This document shows, piece after piece, positions 41,741 to 49,494 of a stretch of DNA of 64,000 bases (positions are counted from its first letter, which is position 1; every line of letters begins with the position of its first letter). Both the position numbers and the translations under genes were made by a program. Source of the stretch: CAYFZO01 sp965226235 (GTDB lineage: Bacteria; Pseudomonadota; Gammaproteobacteria; Poriferisulfidales; Oxydemutatoraceae); NCBI GenBank assembly GCA_965226235.1, contig OZ245335.1:124001-188000 (forward strand), in the 5' to 3' direction. The notes below the pieces were generated by a model, which had not been told where the DNA came from, searched no databases, and was given only the letters and a program-made list of their open reading frames with translations.

Positions 41741-42942
41741 GCGATGTCCCCACGCGCAAAGGGCTCTCTCTCAGCGGGTTTCCGCTGTCGGCCGTTGGTT
41801 TCGTCGATTGTATGTTGACCCAGGCGGTGCGCGTTCTTGCCAGTGATGTCCACCTCGAGCTTGGCCGCATGGATACGAGGCTTCGTTACCGTCTTGACGG
41901 GATGCTGGTCAAGGTCGAAACCGGTCCGTTTCCGTTTGAGCAGTATGCGGCAGTGGTGGCGCGCATTCGCATACTGGCGTCGCTGGATATTGCCGAACGG
42001 CGGCTACCGCAGGACGGCAGGTTTTCTTACGTTTGCGAACACGGGACCGTCGATGTGCGGGTTTCGATACTCCAGACAGTGGCGGGGGAGCGTGTCGCGA
42101 TGAGGCTTTTGCACATCGACGCCGATAGCGAGGATTTCGAGTCGATCGGGATGACGCGCCGCGAAGCGGCTATCGTCGAGCGGGCCGTCAGTGCGAGCCA
42201 GGGTATGGTGCTGGTTACCGGGCCGACCGGTAGCGGCAAAACCACGACTCTGTACACGGCGCTGAATTACATCAATGTCGTCGACGTCAACATCCTGACG
42301 GTTGAGGATCCGGTGGAGCGCCGTCTGCATGGTGTCGGCCAGGTGCAGGTAAACGAGGCGGCCGGTCTCGGGTTTTCCAAGGCGCTGTACGCGTTTTTGC
42401 GTCAGGACCCGGAAGTGATACTGGTCGGTGAAATCCGGGATTACGAGACCGCCGACATTGCGTTCAAGGCTGCTCTGACGGGGCACCTGGTTCTGAGCAC
42501 CCTGCACACCATGGATTCCGCGACGGCGATTGTCAGACTGACGAATATCGGTCTGCCCGGGTATCTTGTCAGCGGCGCGGTGAGCTTGATTCTGGCACAG
42601 CGGCTGGTGCGCGTGATTTGTTCGCGGTGTAAAACCCCGGACGAGTTGCGGCCGGAACTGCTCGGATCAATGGGCTTTACCGACGAGGAACTCTCGGATG
42701 CACAGTTGTTTCATGGCAAGGGATGCGAGGAGTGTTCGTGGACCGGGTACCGAGGCAGGCGAGGTGTCTTTGAAATGCTCCAGGTCGATGCAAAGGTCCG
42801 CGAGAGCATCTGCCGGAATTCATCGGGCGATGAGATTGCGCGGTTGCTCGCTACGCAAGGTGGCATGAATCTCGCGCGGCAACGCCGCAGGTTGCTGCTC
42901 GCGGGAATCGTGGACATGGCCGAGTATTTACGCCAGAACTGA
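41737..42942 (+). CDS. PilB/GspE/MshE-like assembly ATPase (short form)
   Basis: 401-residue type II/IV secretion NTPase. The N-terminus goes straight into the N2-like segment (VRVLASDVHLELGRMDTRLRYRLDGML), lacking the ~150-residue N1 domain of PilB, GspE or MshE. Walker A GPTGSGKTTTLYTALN, Asp box LTVEDPVE, Walker B EVILVGEIRDYETADIA and His box TGHLVLSTLHT are complete, and the zinc-binding CSRC...CEEC tetracysteine loop is present, marking an assembly rather than retraction ATPase. The start GTG 41737 lies in the third repeat unit. No PilC-like platform or pilin follows; queA comes next after 46 bp. Confidence 0.85.
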   Translation: MSDVPTRKGLSLSGFPLSAVGFVDCMLTQAVRVLASDVHLELGRMDTRLRYRLDGMLVKVETGPFPFEQYAAVVARIRILASLDIAERRLPQDGRFSYVCEHGTVDVRVSILQTVAGERVAMRLLHIDADSEDFESIGMTRREAAIVERAVSASQGMVLVTGPTGSGKTTTLYTALNYINVVDVNILTVEDPVERRLHGVGQVQVNEAAGLGFSKALYAFLRQDPEVILVGEIRDYETADIAFKAALTGHLVLSTLHTMDSATAIVRLTNIGLPGYLVSGAVSLILAQRLVRVICSRCKTPDELRPELLGSMGFTDEELSDAQLFHGKGCEECSWTGYRGRRGVFEMLQVDAKVRESICRNSSGDEIARLLATQGGMNLARQRRRLLLAGIVDMAEYLRQN

Positions 42943-42988
42943 CCTGGCGCCAAATGGCATAATGCGGCTTGCGTTTGCCGTTGCCCCT

Positions 42989-44026
42989 ATGCAAAAAAGC
43001 GATTTCAGATTTGATTTTCCGGAAGAGTCAGTAGCTGATTACCCAGTTAAAAACCGTAAATCATCACGACTTTTGCAGGTTTCCCGCGAGGGAGAACTCA
43101 CCGACCGCGTTTTCCGCGACATCGGTGAGTTGACGCAAGCCGGTGACTTGCTCATTGTCAATAACAGCCGGGTCATTCGCGCGCGAATTCCCGCAAGAAA
43201 GGAAACCGGGGGGCGGGTCGAAATTCTCGTCGAGCGACTGTTGGACGATCATCATGCGCTGGCGATGCTCCGTGCCGCGAAGCCTTTGCGCGAGGGTGCC
43301 TGGCTGTTGGCAGGAGCAGCCCGGATGCGTGTTCTCGAGTGCCGCGGCAACCTGTCTCTGTTAGCGCTCGAAGGCACCGGCACGTTTTCCCGGTTGCTCG
43401 AACGCACAGGTGAAATTCCGCTGCCGCCGTATATTCGCCGTGCGCCGGAGGCAATCGACGAGGAACGTTACCAGACGGTGTACGCGAAGCATCCGGGATC
43501 CGTCGCCGCACCGACGGCGGGCTTGCACTTTGACGGTGCCTTGCTCGCATCGCTTGTGGAGCAGGGGGTCGACATGGCCGAGTTGACGTTGCACATCGGC
43601 GCGGGCACGTTTGCGCCCGTGCGTAGCGAGGTGATCGAGGATCATGTGATGCATCGCGAACGGATGCGGGTCGATGCAGCTCTGTGCAGCGCGATCGCCG
43701 CGTGCAGACAGCGTGGCCGCCGCGTGATCGCCGTTGGCACGACGGTGGTTCGCGCGCTCGAGACAGCCTGCGGCCCCAGTGGAGAAGTCCTGCCGTACGA
43801 TGGTGAAACCGACCTGTTCATACGCCCCGGGTATCGGTTTCGCGTGCCCGACGTCATGATTACCAATTTTCATCTGCCGGAAACAAGCCTGTTTATCCTG
43901 GTATGCGCGTTTGCCGGAAGACAGCGGATGCTGGATGCGTATCGCCACGCAATAGAGAAGTGCTACCGGTTTTTCAGCTACGGAGACGCGATGTGGCTGG
44001 AGAGAAACGATGCGGTTTACAGTTGA
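42989..44026 (+). CDS. queA: tRNA preQ1(34) S-adenosylmethionine ribosyltransferase-isomerase
   Basis: 345-residue enzyme that transfers and rearranges the ribosyl group of SAM onto preQ1 in tRNA, giving epoxyqueuosine. Family blocks: DFRFDFPEESVADYPVKNRKSSRLL at the N-terminus, LLIVNNSRVIRARIPARKETGGRVEILVERLL, YQTVYAKHPGSVAAPTAGLHF and THIGAGTFAPVR-like LHIGAGTFAPVRSE, then ITNFHLPETSLFILVCAFAG. ATG 42989 fits the family start; an upstream in-frame ATG at 42962 would add nine unconserved residues. It overlaps tgt by 17 bp. Confidence 0.96.
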   Translation: MQKSDFRFDFPEESVADYPVKNRKSSRLLQVSREGELTDRVFRDIGELTQAGDLLIVNNSRVIRARIPARKETGGRVEILVERLLDDHHALAMLRAAKPLREGAWLLAGAARMRVLECRGNLSLLALEGTGTFSRLLERTGEIPLPPYIRRAPEAIDEERYQTVYAKHPGSVAAPTAGLHFDGALLASLVEQGVDMAELTLHIGAGTFAPVRSEVIEDHVMHRERMRVDAALCSAIAACRQRGRRVIAVGTTVVRALETACGPSGEVLPYDGETDLFIRPGYRFRVPDVMITNFHLPETSLFILVCAFAGRQRMLDAYRHAIEKCYRFFSYGDAMWLERNDAVYS

Positions 44027-45101
44027 AGGCAGCGACGGGTCGGCGCGCGCGGGCGTGCTGGAGTTTCCGCGTGGATTGGTGGAGACACCGGTGTTCATGC
44101 CGGTGGCTACCTGCGCCACGGTCAAGGCGATGACGCCCGCGACGCTGCATGAAGTGGGCGTGCACATACTGCTCGGCAACGCGTGGCACCTGATGTTGCG
44201 TCCGGGAGAGGAGGTGATTGAAAAGCACGGTGGCCTGCACCGTTTCATGGACTGGGAAAAACCGATCCTGACCGATTCCGGCGGCTTCCAGGTGTTCAGT
44301 CTGGCCGGCAGGCGCAAGGTATCCGAGGAAGGCGTGTGGTTTCGCACCCCATATTCAGGTGCCGAGATGTGGCTTGACGCGGAACGCTCGATGCTGGTGC
44401 AGCGGCGGCTTGGCTCTGACGTGGTGATGGCGTTCGACGAATGTACTTCGTACCCGGCGACATGGCACCAGGCAGAGGAGTCGATGCTGCGTTCGATGCG
44501 CTGGGCGCAACGCTCGAAAGACGCTCACGCCGGCACCGAGTCTGCGCTGTTTGGCATCGTACAGGGAAGCGTTTATCCGGATTTGCGCGAGCGGTCGGTC
44601 GAGATGCTTTTGCAAATCGGCTTTGACGGGTATGCGGTGGGTGGTCTGGCCGTTGGGGAGAGCGAGGACGAGAGGCTCTGCATGCTTGAGGCGATGGCAC
44701 CTTCGCTACCAGCCGGACAGCCTCGTTACCTGATGGGGGTTGGACGCCCGCAGGATATTGTCGCCGCCGTATGCCGTGGCATCGACATGTTTGATTGTGT
44801 ACTGCCGACGCGCAACGCACGGAATGGATTTCTCTACACGCGCCACGGGTTGTTGCGTATCAGGAACGCGCGCTACCGGGAGGACGATTCCCCGATAGAT
44901 CGTGATTGTCCGTGTTACACCTGCAGGCGGTTCAGTCGTTCCTATCTACACCACCTGGACAAGTGCGGAGAAATCCTGGGTGCCTGCCTGAATACCTTGC
45001 ATAACCTGTATTATTACGCCAGCCTGATGCGTGAGCTGCGCGACGCGATTCTGGCGGGACAGCTCGCGGCTTATGTAAAGTCGTTCCATGACCGGTTGTA
45101 G
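44010..45101 (+). CDS. tgt: Queuine/preQ1 tRNA-guanine transglycosylase
   Basis: 363-residue enzyme exchanging G34 for preQ1 in tRNAs with GUN anticodons. Blocks: TPVFMPVATCATVKAMTP, LLGNAWHLMLRPGEEVIEKHGGLHRFM, ILTDSGGFQVFSL with a catalytic-site Asp, MAFDECT, GYAVGGLAVGE, and the zinc-binding CPCYTCRRFSRSYLHHL. The usual length is about 375. It follows queA in the standard queA-tgt-yajC-secDF order, but yajC is displaced by an inserted segment of about 600 bp. Confidence 0.96.
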   Translation: MRFTVEGSDGSARAGVLEFPRGLVETPVFMPVATCATVKAMTPATLHEVGVHILLGNAWHLMLRPGEEVIEKHGGLHRFMDWEKPILTDSGGFQVFSLAGRRKVSEEGVWFRTPYSGAEMWLDAERSMLVQRRLGSDVVMAFDECTSYPATWHQAEESMLRSMRWAQRSKDAHAGTESALFGIVQGSVYPDLRERSVEMLLQIGFDGYAVGGLAVGESEDERLCMLEAMAPSLPAGQPRYLMGVGRPQDIVAAVCRGIDMFDCVLPTRNARNGFLYTRHGLLRIRNARYREDDSPIDRDCPCYTCRRFSRSYLHHLDKCGEILGACLNTLHNLYYYASLMRELRDAILAGQLAAYVKSFHDRL

Positions 45102-45127
45102 GGGCGACGCACGCGTCGCCCTTGTAC
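45102..45127 (+). terminator. Stem-loop after tgt, possible terminator
   Basis: GGGCGACGC (45102-45110) and GCGTCGCCC (45113-45121) are perfect inverted repeats directly after the tgt stop codon, followed by TTGTAC. The T-tract is weak. The right arm plus tail (15 bp, 45113-45127) recurs at 45725-45739, so it may also have served as an insertion target. Confidence 0.5.
45113..45127 (+). repeat. 15-bp direct repeat flanking the cassette, left copy
   Basis: GCGTCGCCCTTGTAC, identical at 45725-45739. The two copies bracket about 600 bp that separate tgt from yajC and carry the small exported-protein gene, attC-like hairpin and 35-bp repeat copy B. Confidence 0.8.
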
Positions 45128-45258
45128 ACTCTAAAGTTGCTACACTCTGTGGTGCAAATCACACCTCGGGGCAGATTGCACAGGGACGTTCATGCTGCAC
45201 GGGAAATATGCCGGGGAGGTGCAAGCACATTTTTCTAAACCTATGGAGAACAAACATT

Positions 45259-45570
45259 ATGAGTAAGAAGCTTGTATCTTCAGTATTCGCCTTGGTGCTG
45301 GTGACGGTTCCGCTGTCCGCTTCCGCCGAGACGGGTGCTGATGAAGTCTTTTGGTTAAGCAGTTTAATAACCGAAAATGCTCAGCAAGGTTATGAGCTAG
45401 CAATAAAGTTGTCCAGAATGGGGGTGAAATACACCCAACCTTCAGGCGAAGTTCGGGGAGAACTTAGGCCCATCTATGGAGAAGATGCGGATAGTTTGAT
45501 AGCGTCCTCCCAGGTAATAGCGACCAATTTCCAAACAGTGGCTGCGGCCAATAACTACTGGCGAAAATAA
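45259..45570 (+). CDS. Small exported protein of unknown function (cassette gene)
   Basis: 103 residues with a clear Sec signal peptide (MSKKLVSSVFALVLVTVPLS, then ASA before ETGADE). The mature part (about 78 residues) is not recognised; it is mostly helical and polar (LITENAQQGYELAIKLSRMGVKY...). It lies between tgt and yajC, where related genomes have no gene, and is followed by an attC-like structure, so it looks like a mobile gene cassette. Visibly more A+T rich than its neighbours. A purine-rich CTATGGAGAAC precedes ATG 45259. Confidence 0.65.
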   Translation: MSKKLVSSVFALVLVTVPLSASAETGADEVFWLSSLITENAQQGYELAIKLSRMGVKYTQPSGEVRGELRPIYGEDADSLIASSQVIATNFQTVAAANNYWRK

Positions 45571-45576
45571 ATTCAT

Positions 45577-45643
45577 AACAAGCAGGTCAAGCGGATGCGC
45601 TAACGCGCATTCGCTTACCTGATACGGCCTGAGTTTGTTAGAC
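45577..45643 (+). repeat. attC-like integron recombination site
   Basis: Imperfect palindrome just after the small gene: CAGGT-C-AAGCG-G-ATGCGC (45583-45600), loop TAAC, GCGCAT-T-CGCTT-ACCTG (45605-45621), with one extrahelical C at 45588, outer pairing AACAA (45577-45581) with TTGTT (45635-45639), and a terminal GTTAGAC (45637-45643) matching the GTTRRRY core. Asymmetric unpaired 13 nt at 45622-45634 is less typical, so the call is tentative. No integrase gene in the window. Confidence 0.5.
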
Positions 45644-45658
45644 ACTTTCCTGATTCAT

Positions 45659-45693
45659 TAAATATCGTTGTTCATAGACCGTTGGTGCAACGC
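45659..45693. repeat. 35-bp repeat, copy B
   Basis: Identical to 32391-32425, same orientation; flanks unrelated. Here it lies between the attC-like site and the right 15-bp direct repeat. On the minus strand both copies read as the same short peptide end, LHQRSMNNDI followed by a stop codon. Confidence 0.85.
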
Positions 45694-45724
45694 GATCATT
45701 ATGCGTATGTCGGCGCTTCGGGTT

Positions 45725-45739
45725 GCGTCGCCCTTGTAC
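45725..45739 (+). repeat. 15-bp direct repeat flanking the cassette, right copy
   Basis: Second copy of GCGTCGCCCTTGTAC (see 45113-45127), lacking the left arm of the terminator hairpin. It lies 82 bp upstream of yajC. Confidence 0.8.
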
Positions 45740-45821
45740 CCTCCCGGAATTAAAAGGAAGCCGACATGTTGATGCAACACATCGGCTTCCAGTGATTTTC
45801 TATGGCATAATTCCCGACAGT

Positions 45822-46148
45822 ATGATCGAATTTTTCATCTCTTCCGCCTGGGCGCAGGAAGCGGCGTCGGGCGGCGGTTTCCAGTTGTTGATCATGGTCG
45901 GAATCTTTTTTCTGATCATGTATTTTCTGATGATCCGCCCGCAGCAAAAGCGCACCAAGGAACACAACGCGTTGATTTCTTCCCTGTCGAAAGGTGACGA
46001 GGTCGTCACCTCGGGGGGCATCCTTGGCCAGGTGGTCTCGATCAGCGACAGTTTTATCAGCATCGAAGTGCAAAGCGGCACTACGATGAAAGTTCAAAAG
46101 CAGTCTATTCAGTCGATGATGCCGAAGGGCACGATCAAGAACAGTTGA
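45822..46148 (+). CDS. yajC: Preprotein translocase subunit YajC
   Basis: 108-residue accessory subunit of the Sec translocon. One N-terminal transmembrane helix (FQLLIMVGIFFLIMYFLMI) is followed directly by RPQQKRTKEHNALISSLSKGDEVVTSGGILGQV, the YajC signature. An AQE segment before the helix is also typical. ATG 45822 gives the expected length; 18 bp separate it from secD. Confidence 0.96.
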   Translation: MIEFFISSAWAQEAASGGGFQLLIMVGIFFLIMYFLMIRPQQKRTKEHNALISSLSKGDEVVTSGGILGQVVSISDSFISIEVQSGTTMKVQKQSIQSMMPKGTIKNS

Positions 46149-46166
46149 ACTGCTCCTGCATTCTTC

Positions 46167-48035
46167 ATGTCGAACCGATATTCCCTATGGAAGTACCTGC
46201 TGATCCTGACGGTGCTGATCACCGCCGCCATTTACGCGCTTCCCAACGTTTATCCGTCTGATCCGGCGATACAGATCGCCGGTCCCGCCAGTGGCGATGG
46301 AGAGGGTGTTGGCGAGAGCCTGGCGCGACTTCTTGATGGAGAGGGTGTGCCTTACAAAGCCATTGAGGACGAAGAAGGCGGCAACACGCTGGTCCGGTTT
46401 CACGATACCGAAACCCAGTTGCGTGCGGTTGAGTTCATCCGGCGGCAATTCCTCGGAGACTATACGATCGCCCTGAATTTTGCATCGGCAGCTCCAAAGT
46501 GGCTCGCGTCATTGAATGCCAGGCCGATGAACCTGGGGCTGGACCTCAGAGGCGGGGTCTATTTCCTGTTGTCGGTTGACGTGGCGGCAGCCATCGAGAA
46601 ACACATGCGTGCCTACCTGAATAGTTTTCGCGGTGAATTTCGTACCGAGCGGATTCGCTACCGCAATTTTTCACTGTCCGAAGGCACTCTACGCATCACT
46701 TTTAGCGACGATGCCAACAAGGAGCGCGCGCGTGACTATATAAACCGGAACTACCCCGACACGTTCCAGATCGGTGAGGGGGGGCGCGAGGGAGGTGCGC
46801 AGCTTGTCTTCGCCCTCGAGGAGCAACAGGCCAGGGAGGTCGTCAGTTACGCGGTGCAGCAGAATATCCTGATTCTGCGCCGGCGCGTGGATGAACTCGG
46901 TGTCGCCGAACCGGTGGTGACACGCCAGGGGCGCGACCGTATCGCGGTGCAGTTGCCTGGGGTGCAGGATACCGCGCAGGCGAAGGAAATACTGGGTGCG
47001 ACGGCGACGTTGGAATTTCGCCTGGTGGCCGAGGATCAGGATCCGGAGAAGGCGCGGTCCGAAGGCAGAGCGCCGCCTGGCACGGCTCTGTACAGTGAAC
47101 GTGACGGGACGCCGGTATTGCTCAAGCGTGATGTGATGTTGACCGGGGATCGTATCTCCGACGCCGCTTCGGGTATCGACGGTGAGTTTGGAAGCCCCGC
47201 AGTGTTCATAACCCTGGATGGGCAGGGGGCGAGAACCTTCAGCGAGGTAACCGCCGAAAACGTGAAGCGGCTGATGGCGGTGGTCTTTCTGGAAAACAAG
47301 GTCGAGAGCTATCTCGACGATGCCGGGGAACTGCAGAAGCGGAGAACCGCCACGGAAGAAGTGATCAGCGTCGCCCGGATACAGGAACAGTTGAGCAAGC
47401 GGTTTCAAATCACCGGACTCGACAGCACGCAGGAAGCGCGGCGTCTCGCGTTGCTGTTGCGTGCCGGTGCGCTTGCCGCGCCGCTGGAGATCGTCGAGGA
47501 GCGAACCGTTGGCCCGAGTCTCGGGCAGGAGAACATCATGCGGGGTGTGCGCTCGATCATTTTTGCATTTTTGCTGGTGATCGTTTTTATGGGCATTTAT
47601 TATCGGGTGTTCGGCTTGCTCGCGGATATGGCGTTGACGCTGAATATCATGCTCATCGTCGCGGTCATGTCGATCATTCCGGGTGCCACGCTGACCTTGC
47701 CCGGCATCGTCGGGATCGTGCTGACCGTGGGTATGGCGGTGGATGCCAATGTGCTGATTTTCGAGCGCATCCGCGAGGAGTTGAATAATGGCTCCACGAC
47801 CCAGACCAGCATGGATATGGGGTACCGTCAGGCGCTCTCGACCATCGCCGACGCCAATATCACGACCTTGATCGCCGCGCTGGCGCTGTTCGCTTTCGGC
47901 ACCGGCCCGATCAAGGGGTTTGCCGTGACTTTGTCCGTGGGTATCCTGTGCTCGATGTTTACGGCCATCATGGGCACCCGCGCAGCAGCCAACCTGATTT
48001 ACGGCGGCAGGAAGGCCGCCGTGCTGGCAATCTGA
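46167..48035 (+). CDS. secD: Protein translocase subunit SecD
   Basis: 622-residue membrane protein that with SecF uses the proton gradient to pull proteins through SecYEG. The first helix (YLLILTVLITAAIYALPNV) is followed by the P1 periplasmic region, with NLGLDLRGGVYFLL and RRRVDELGVAEPVVTRQGRDRIAVQLPGVQDTAQA; five further helices occupy the C-terminal third, with TLPGIVGIVLTVGMAVDANVLIFERIREEL, the conserved D/E-bearing helix. Length matches E. coli SecD (615). Confidence 0.97.
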   Translation: MSNRYSLWKYLLILTVLITAAIYALPNVYPSDPAIQIAGPASGDGEGVGESLARLLDGEGVPYKAIEDEEGGNTLVRFHDTETQLRAVEFIRRQFLGDYTIALNFASAAPKWLASLNARPMNLGLDLRGGVYFLLSVDVAAAIEKHMRAYLNSFRGEFRTERIRYRNFSLSEGTLRITFSDDANKERARDYINRNYPDTFQIGEGGREGGAQLVFALEEQQAREVVSYAVQQNILILRRRVDELGVAEPVVTRQGRDRIAVQLPGVQDTAQAKEILGATATLEFRLVAEDQDPEKARSEGRAPPGTALYSERDGTPVLLKRDVMLTGDRISDAASGIDGEFGSPAVFITLDGQGARTFSEVTAENVKRLMAVVFLENKVESYLDDAGELQKRRTATEEVISVARIQEQLSKRFQITGLDSTQEARRLALLLRAGALAAPLEIVEERTVGPSLGQENIMRGVRSIIFAFLLVIVFMGIYYRVFGLLADMALTLNIMLIVAVMSIIPGATLTLPGIVGIVLTVGMAVDANVLIFERIREELNNGSTTQTSMDMGYRQALSTIADANITTLIAALALFAFGTGPIKGFAVTLSVGILCSMFTAIMGTRAAANLIYGGRKAAVLAI

Positions 48036-48046
48036 TCCTGGAAGCG

Positions 48047-48982
48047 ATGCGTTTGCTGTCACAAACCAGCTTCGACTTCATGGAGAAGCGCAGGCTGGCA
48101 CTGATCGTCTCGTCGGTGTTGCTGGTTGCCTCGGTGGCTTCCATCGCGGTACGCGGTTTGGATTTTGGTGTTGATTTTACGGGCGGCACCGTGATGGAGG
48201 TTGGTTACGAGCAAGCGGCCGCGTTGGAAGACGTGCGTTCGCATCTCGTGGCCTCGGGGATTGAAAGCGCTACGGTGCAGCATTTTGGCAGCGCCAGGGA
48301 AGTGTTGATCCGGGTTCCTCTGGACGACGGGCTGGCCCAGGCCGAGTTGAGCAATCGCATCCTCGACGCGTTACGCCAGGGCGGCGAAGTGGCATTGCGG
48401 CGCGTCGAATTCGTTGGCCCCAGGGTCGGGGAAGAATTGCGTGAAGATGGTGGTTTTGCCATGCTGTACGCCCTCGTTGGTATTCTTCTGTATGTAGCTT
48501 TTCGATTTGAATATCGCTTCGCGTTCGGTGCGGTCGTCGCGCTGGTGCACGATGTGGCGATTACCATCGGCTTTTTTTCATTGACCGGGATCGAATTCGA
48601 CTTGAGCGTGCTCGCGGCAGTGCTCGCGGTAATCGGTTATTCGCTGAACGACACGATCGTGATTTATGACCGTATTCGTGAAGGTTTCATGAAGCTCAGA
48701 AAACGTACCGGCGTTCAGCCCGAGTCGCTCGTGAACACTGCCATCAACAGGACTCTGGCGCGCACGCTGGTGACTTCGCTGACGACGATGTTTGTCGTGA
48801 TCGCCTTGTTTCTATTCGGTAGCGAAGTCATTCGGGGGTTTACCATCGCGATGATGGTCGGCATTGTCGTCGGAACGTATTCTTCGGTTTACATCGCGGG
48901 CGCGTCGCTGCTGTTTTTGGGGTTGCGCACTGAAAGCATGATGCCGGTGAAAAAGGAAGGGGAGGAATTTGGCAGGCCATGA
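48047..48982 (+). CDS. secF: Protein translocase subunit SecF
   Basis: 311 residues. First helix (LALIVSSVLLVASVASIAV), then GLDFGVDFTGGTVMEV, a small periplasmic domain ending VGPRVGEELREDG, and five helices with LAAVLAVIGYSLNDTIVIYDRIREGFM, the SecF signature. ATG 48047 lies 11 bp after secD. The stop overlaps the ATG of the Sel1 gene (ATGA). Confidence 0.97.
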   Translation: MRLLSQTSFDFMEKRRLALIVSSVLLVASVASIAVRGLDFGVDFTGGTVMEVGYEQAAALEDVRSHLVASGIESATVQHFGSAREVLIRVPLDDGLAQAELSNRILDALRQGGEVALRRVEFVGPRVGEELREDGGFAMLYALVGILLYVAFRFEYRFAFGAVVALVHDVAITIGFFSLTGIEFDLSVLAAVLAVIGYSLNDTIVIYDRIREGFMKLRKRTGVQPESLVNTAINRTLARTLVTSLTTMFVVIALFLFGSEVIRGFTIAMMVGIVVGTYSSVYIAGASLLFLGLRTESMMPVKKEGEEFGRP

Positions 48983-49437
48983 ATGATACCGGGAAGGCTT
49001 CCGCCGAGGCGTTGTCTGAAGACGACACGATGAGTCTCATCAGCGGCCTGTCGGCGTTTGAGGCAAAACACTTCTCGCGTGCGCTGCAGTTGTTACTGCC
49101 GCTGGCCGAGCGTGGCAACACCGAAGCGCAGCATCGATGCGCGATCATGTACCAGAATGGCCTCGGCATGTGTGTCAACCAGGAAGCGGCTTTCCGGTTC
49201 ATGCGGCAGGCCGCCGAGCAAGGACACGCCCTGGCGCAGCATGGCCTTGGCTTCATGTATCTTGAAGGCGACTGCACCGAGCTCAGTGGTGAGGATGCGG
49301 TGAAATGGTTTACGCTTGCCGCCGAACAAGGCCTCGCCGGTTCGCGGACTACCCTGGCCGTGATGTATGAAGAGGGGAAAGTGGTGGAGAAGGACATGAA
49401 GGCCGCCAGGGATTGGTACCGCAAGGCAGGCTTTTGA
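48979..49437 (+). CDS. Sel1-repeat (TPR-like) protein
   Basis: 152 residues made mostly of Sel1-like repeats of about 36 residues: FSRALQLLLPLAERGNTEAQHRCAIMYQNGLG, then AAFRFMRQAAEQGHALAQHGLGFMYLEGD, then AVKWFTLAAEQGLAGSRTTLAVMYEEGK. No signal peptide, so probably a cytoplasmic adaptor. Translational coupling to secF by a 4-bp overlap suggests cotranscription, but a link to secretion is not established. Confidence 0.85.
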   Translation: MNDTGKASAEALSEDDTMSLISGLSAFEAKHFSRALQLLLPLAERGNTEAQHRCAIMYQNGLGMCVNQEAAFRFMRQAAEQGHALAQHGLGFMYLEGDCTELSGEDAVKWFTLAAEQGLAGSRTTLAVMYEEGKVVEKDMKAARDWYRKAGF

Positions 49438-49494
49438 GCTTTCCCTGCGCCGCCGTGCGACAGGTGTACCCGTACCGACGTTGATCATCGAAGG

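Larger units (their letters stand above)
41223..41858 (+). repeat. 212-bp tandem repeat, three units
   Basis: Units 41223-41434, 41435-41646 and 41647-41858, each starting GCTTGG; a fourth GCTTGG at 41859 begins the unique downstream sequence. Each unit holds the last 28-30 codons of the secretin gene and the first ~41 codons of the ATPase gene. Units differ at only a few positions (5 between units 1 and 2, 2 between units 2 and 3), so duplication is recent. The 6-bp GCTTGG at both ends of the ancestral segment could have primed the first duplication. Because 212 is not a multiple of 3, each unit resets translation through a TGA/GTG overlap. Confidence 0.97.

Noticed and set aside
46689..48062. 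457-codon minus-strand ORF opposite secD
   Set aside because: Antisense to a fully conserved SecD; Gln/His/Arg-rich translation, a shadow frame.
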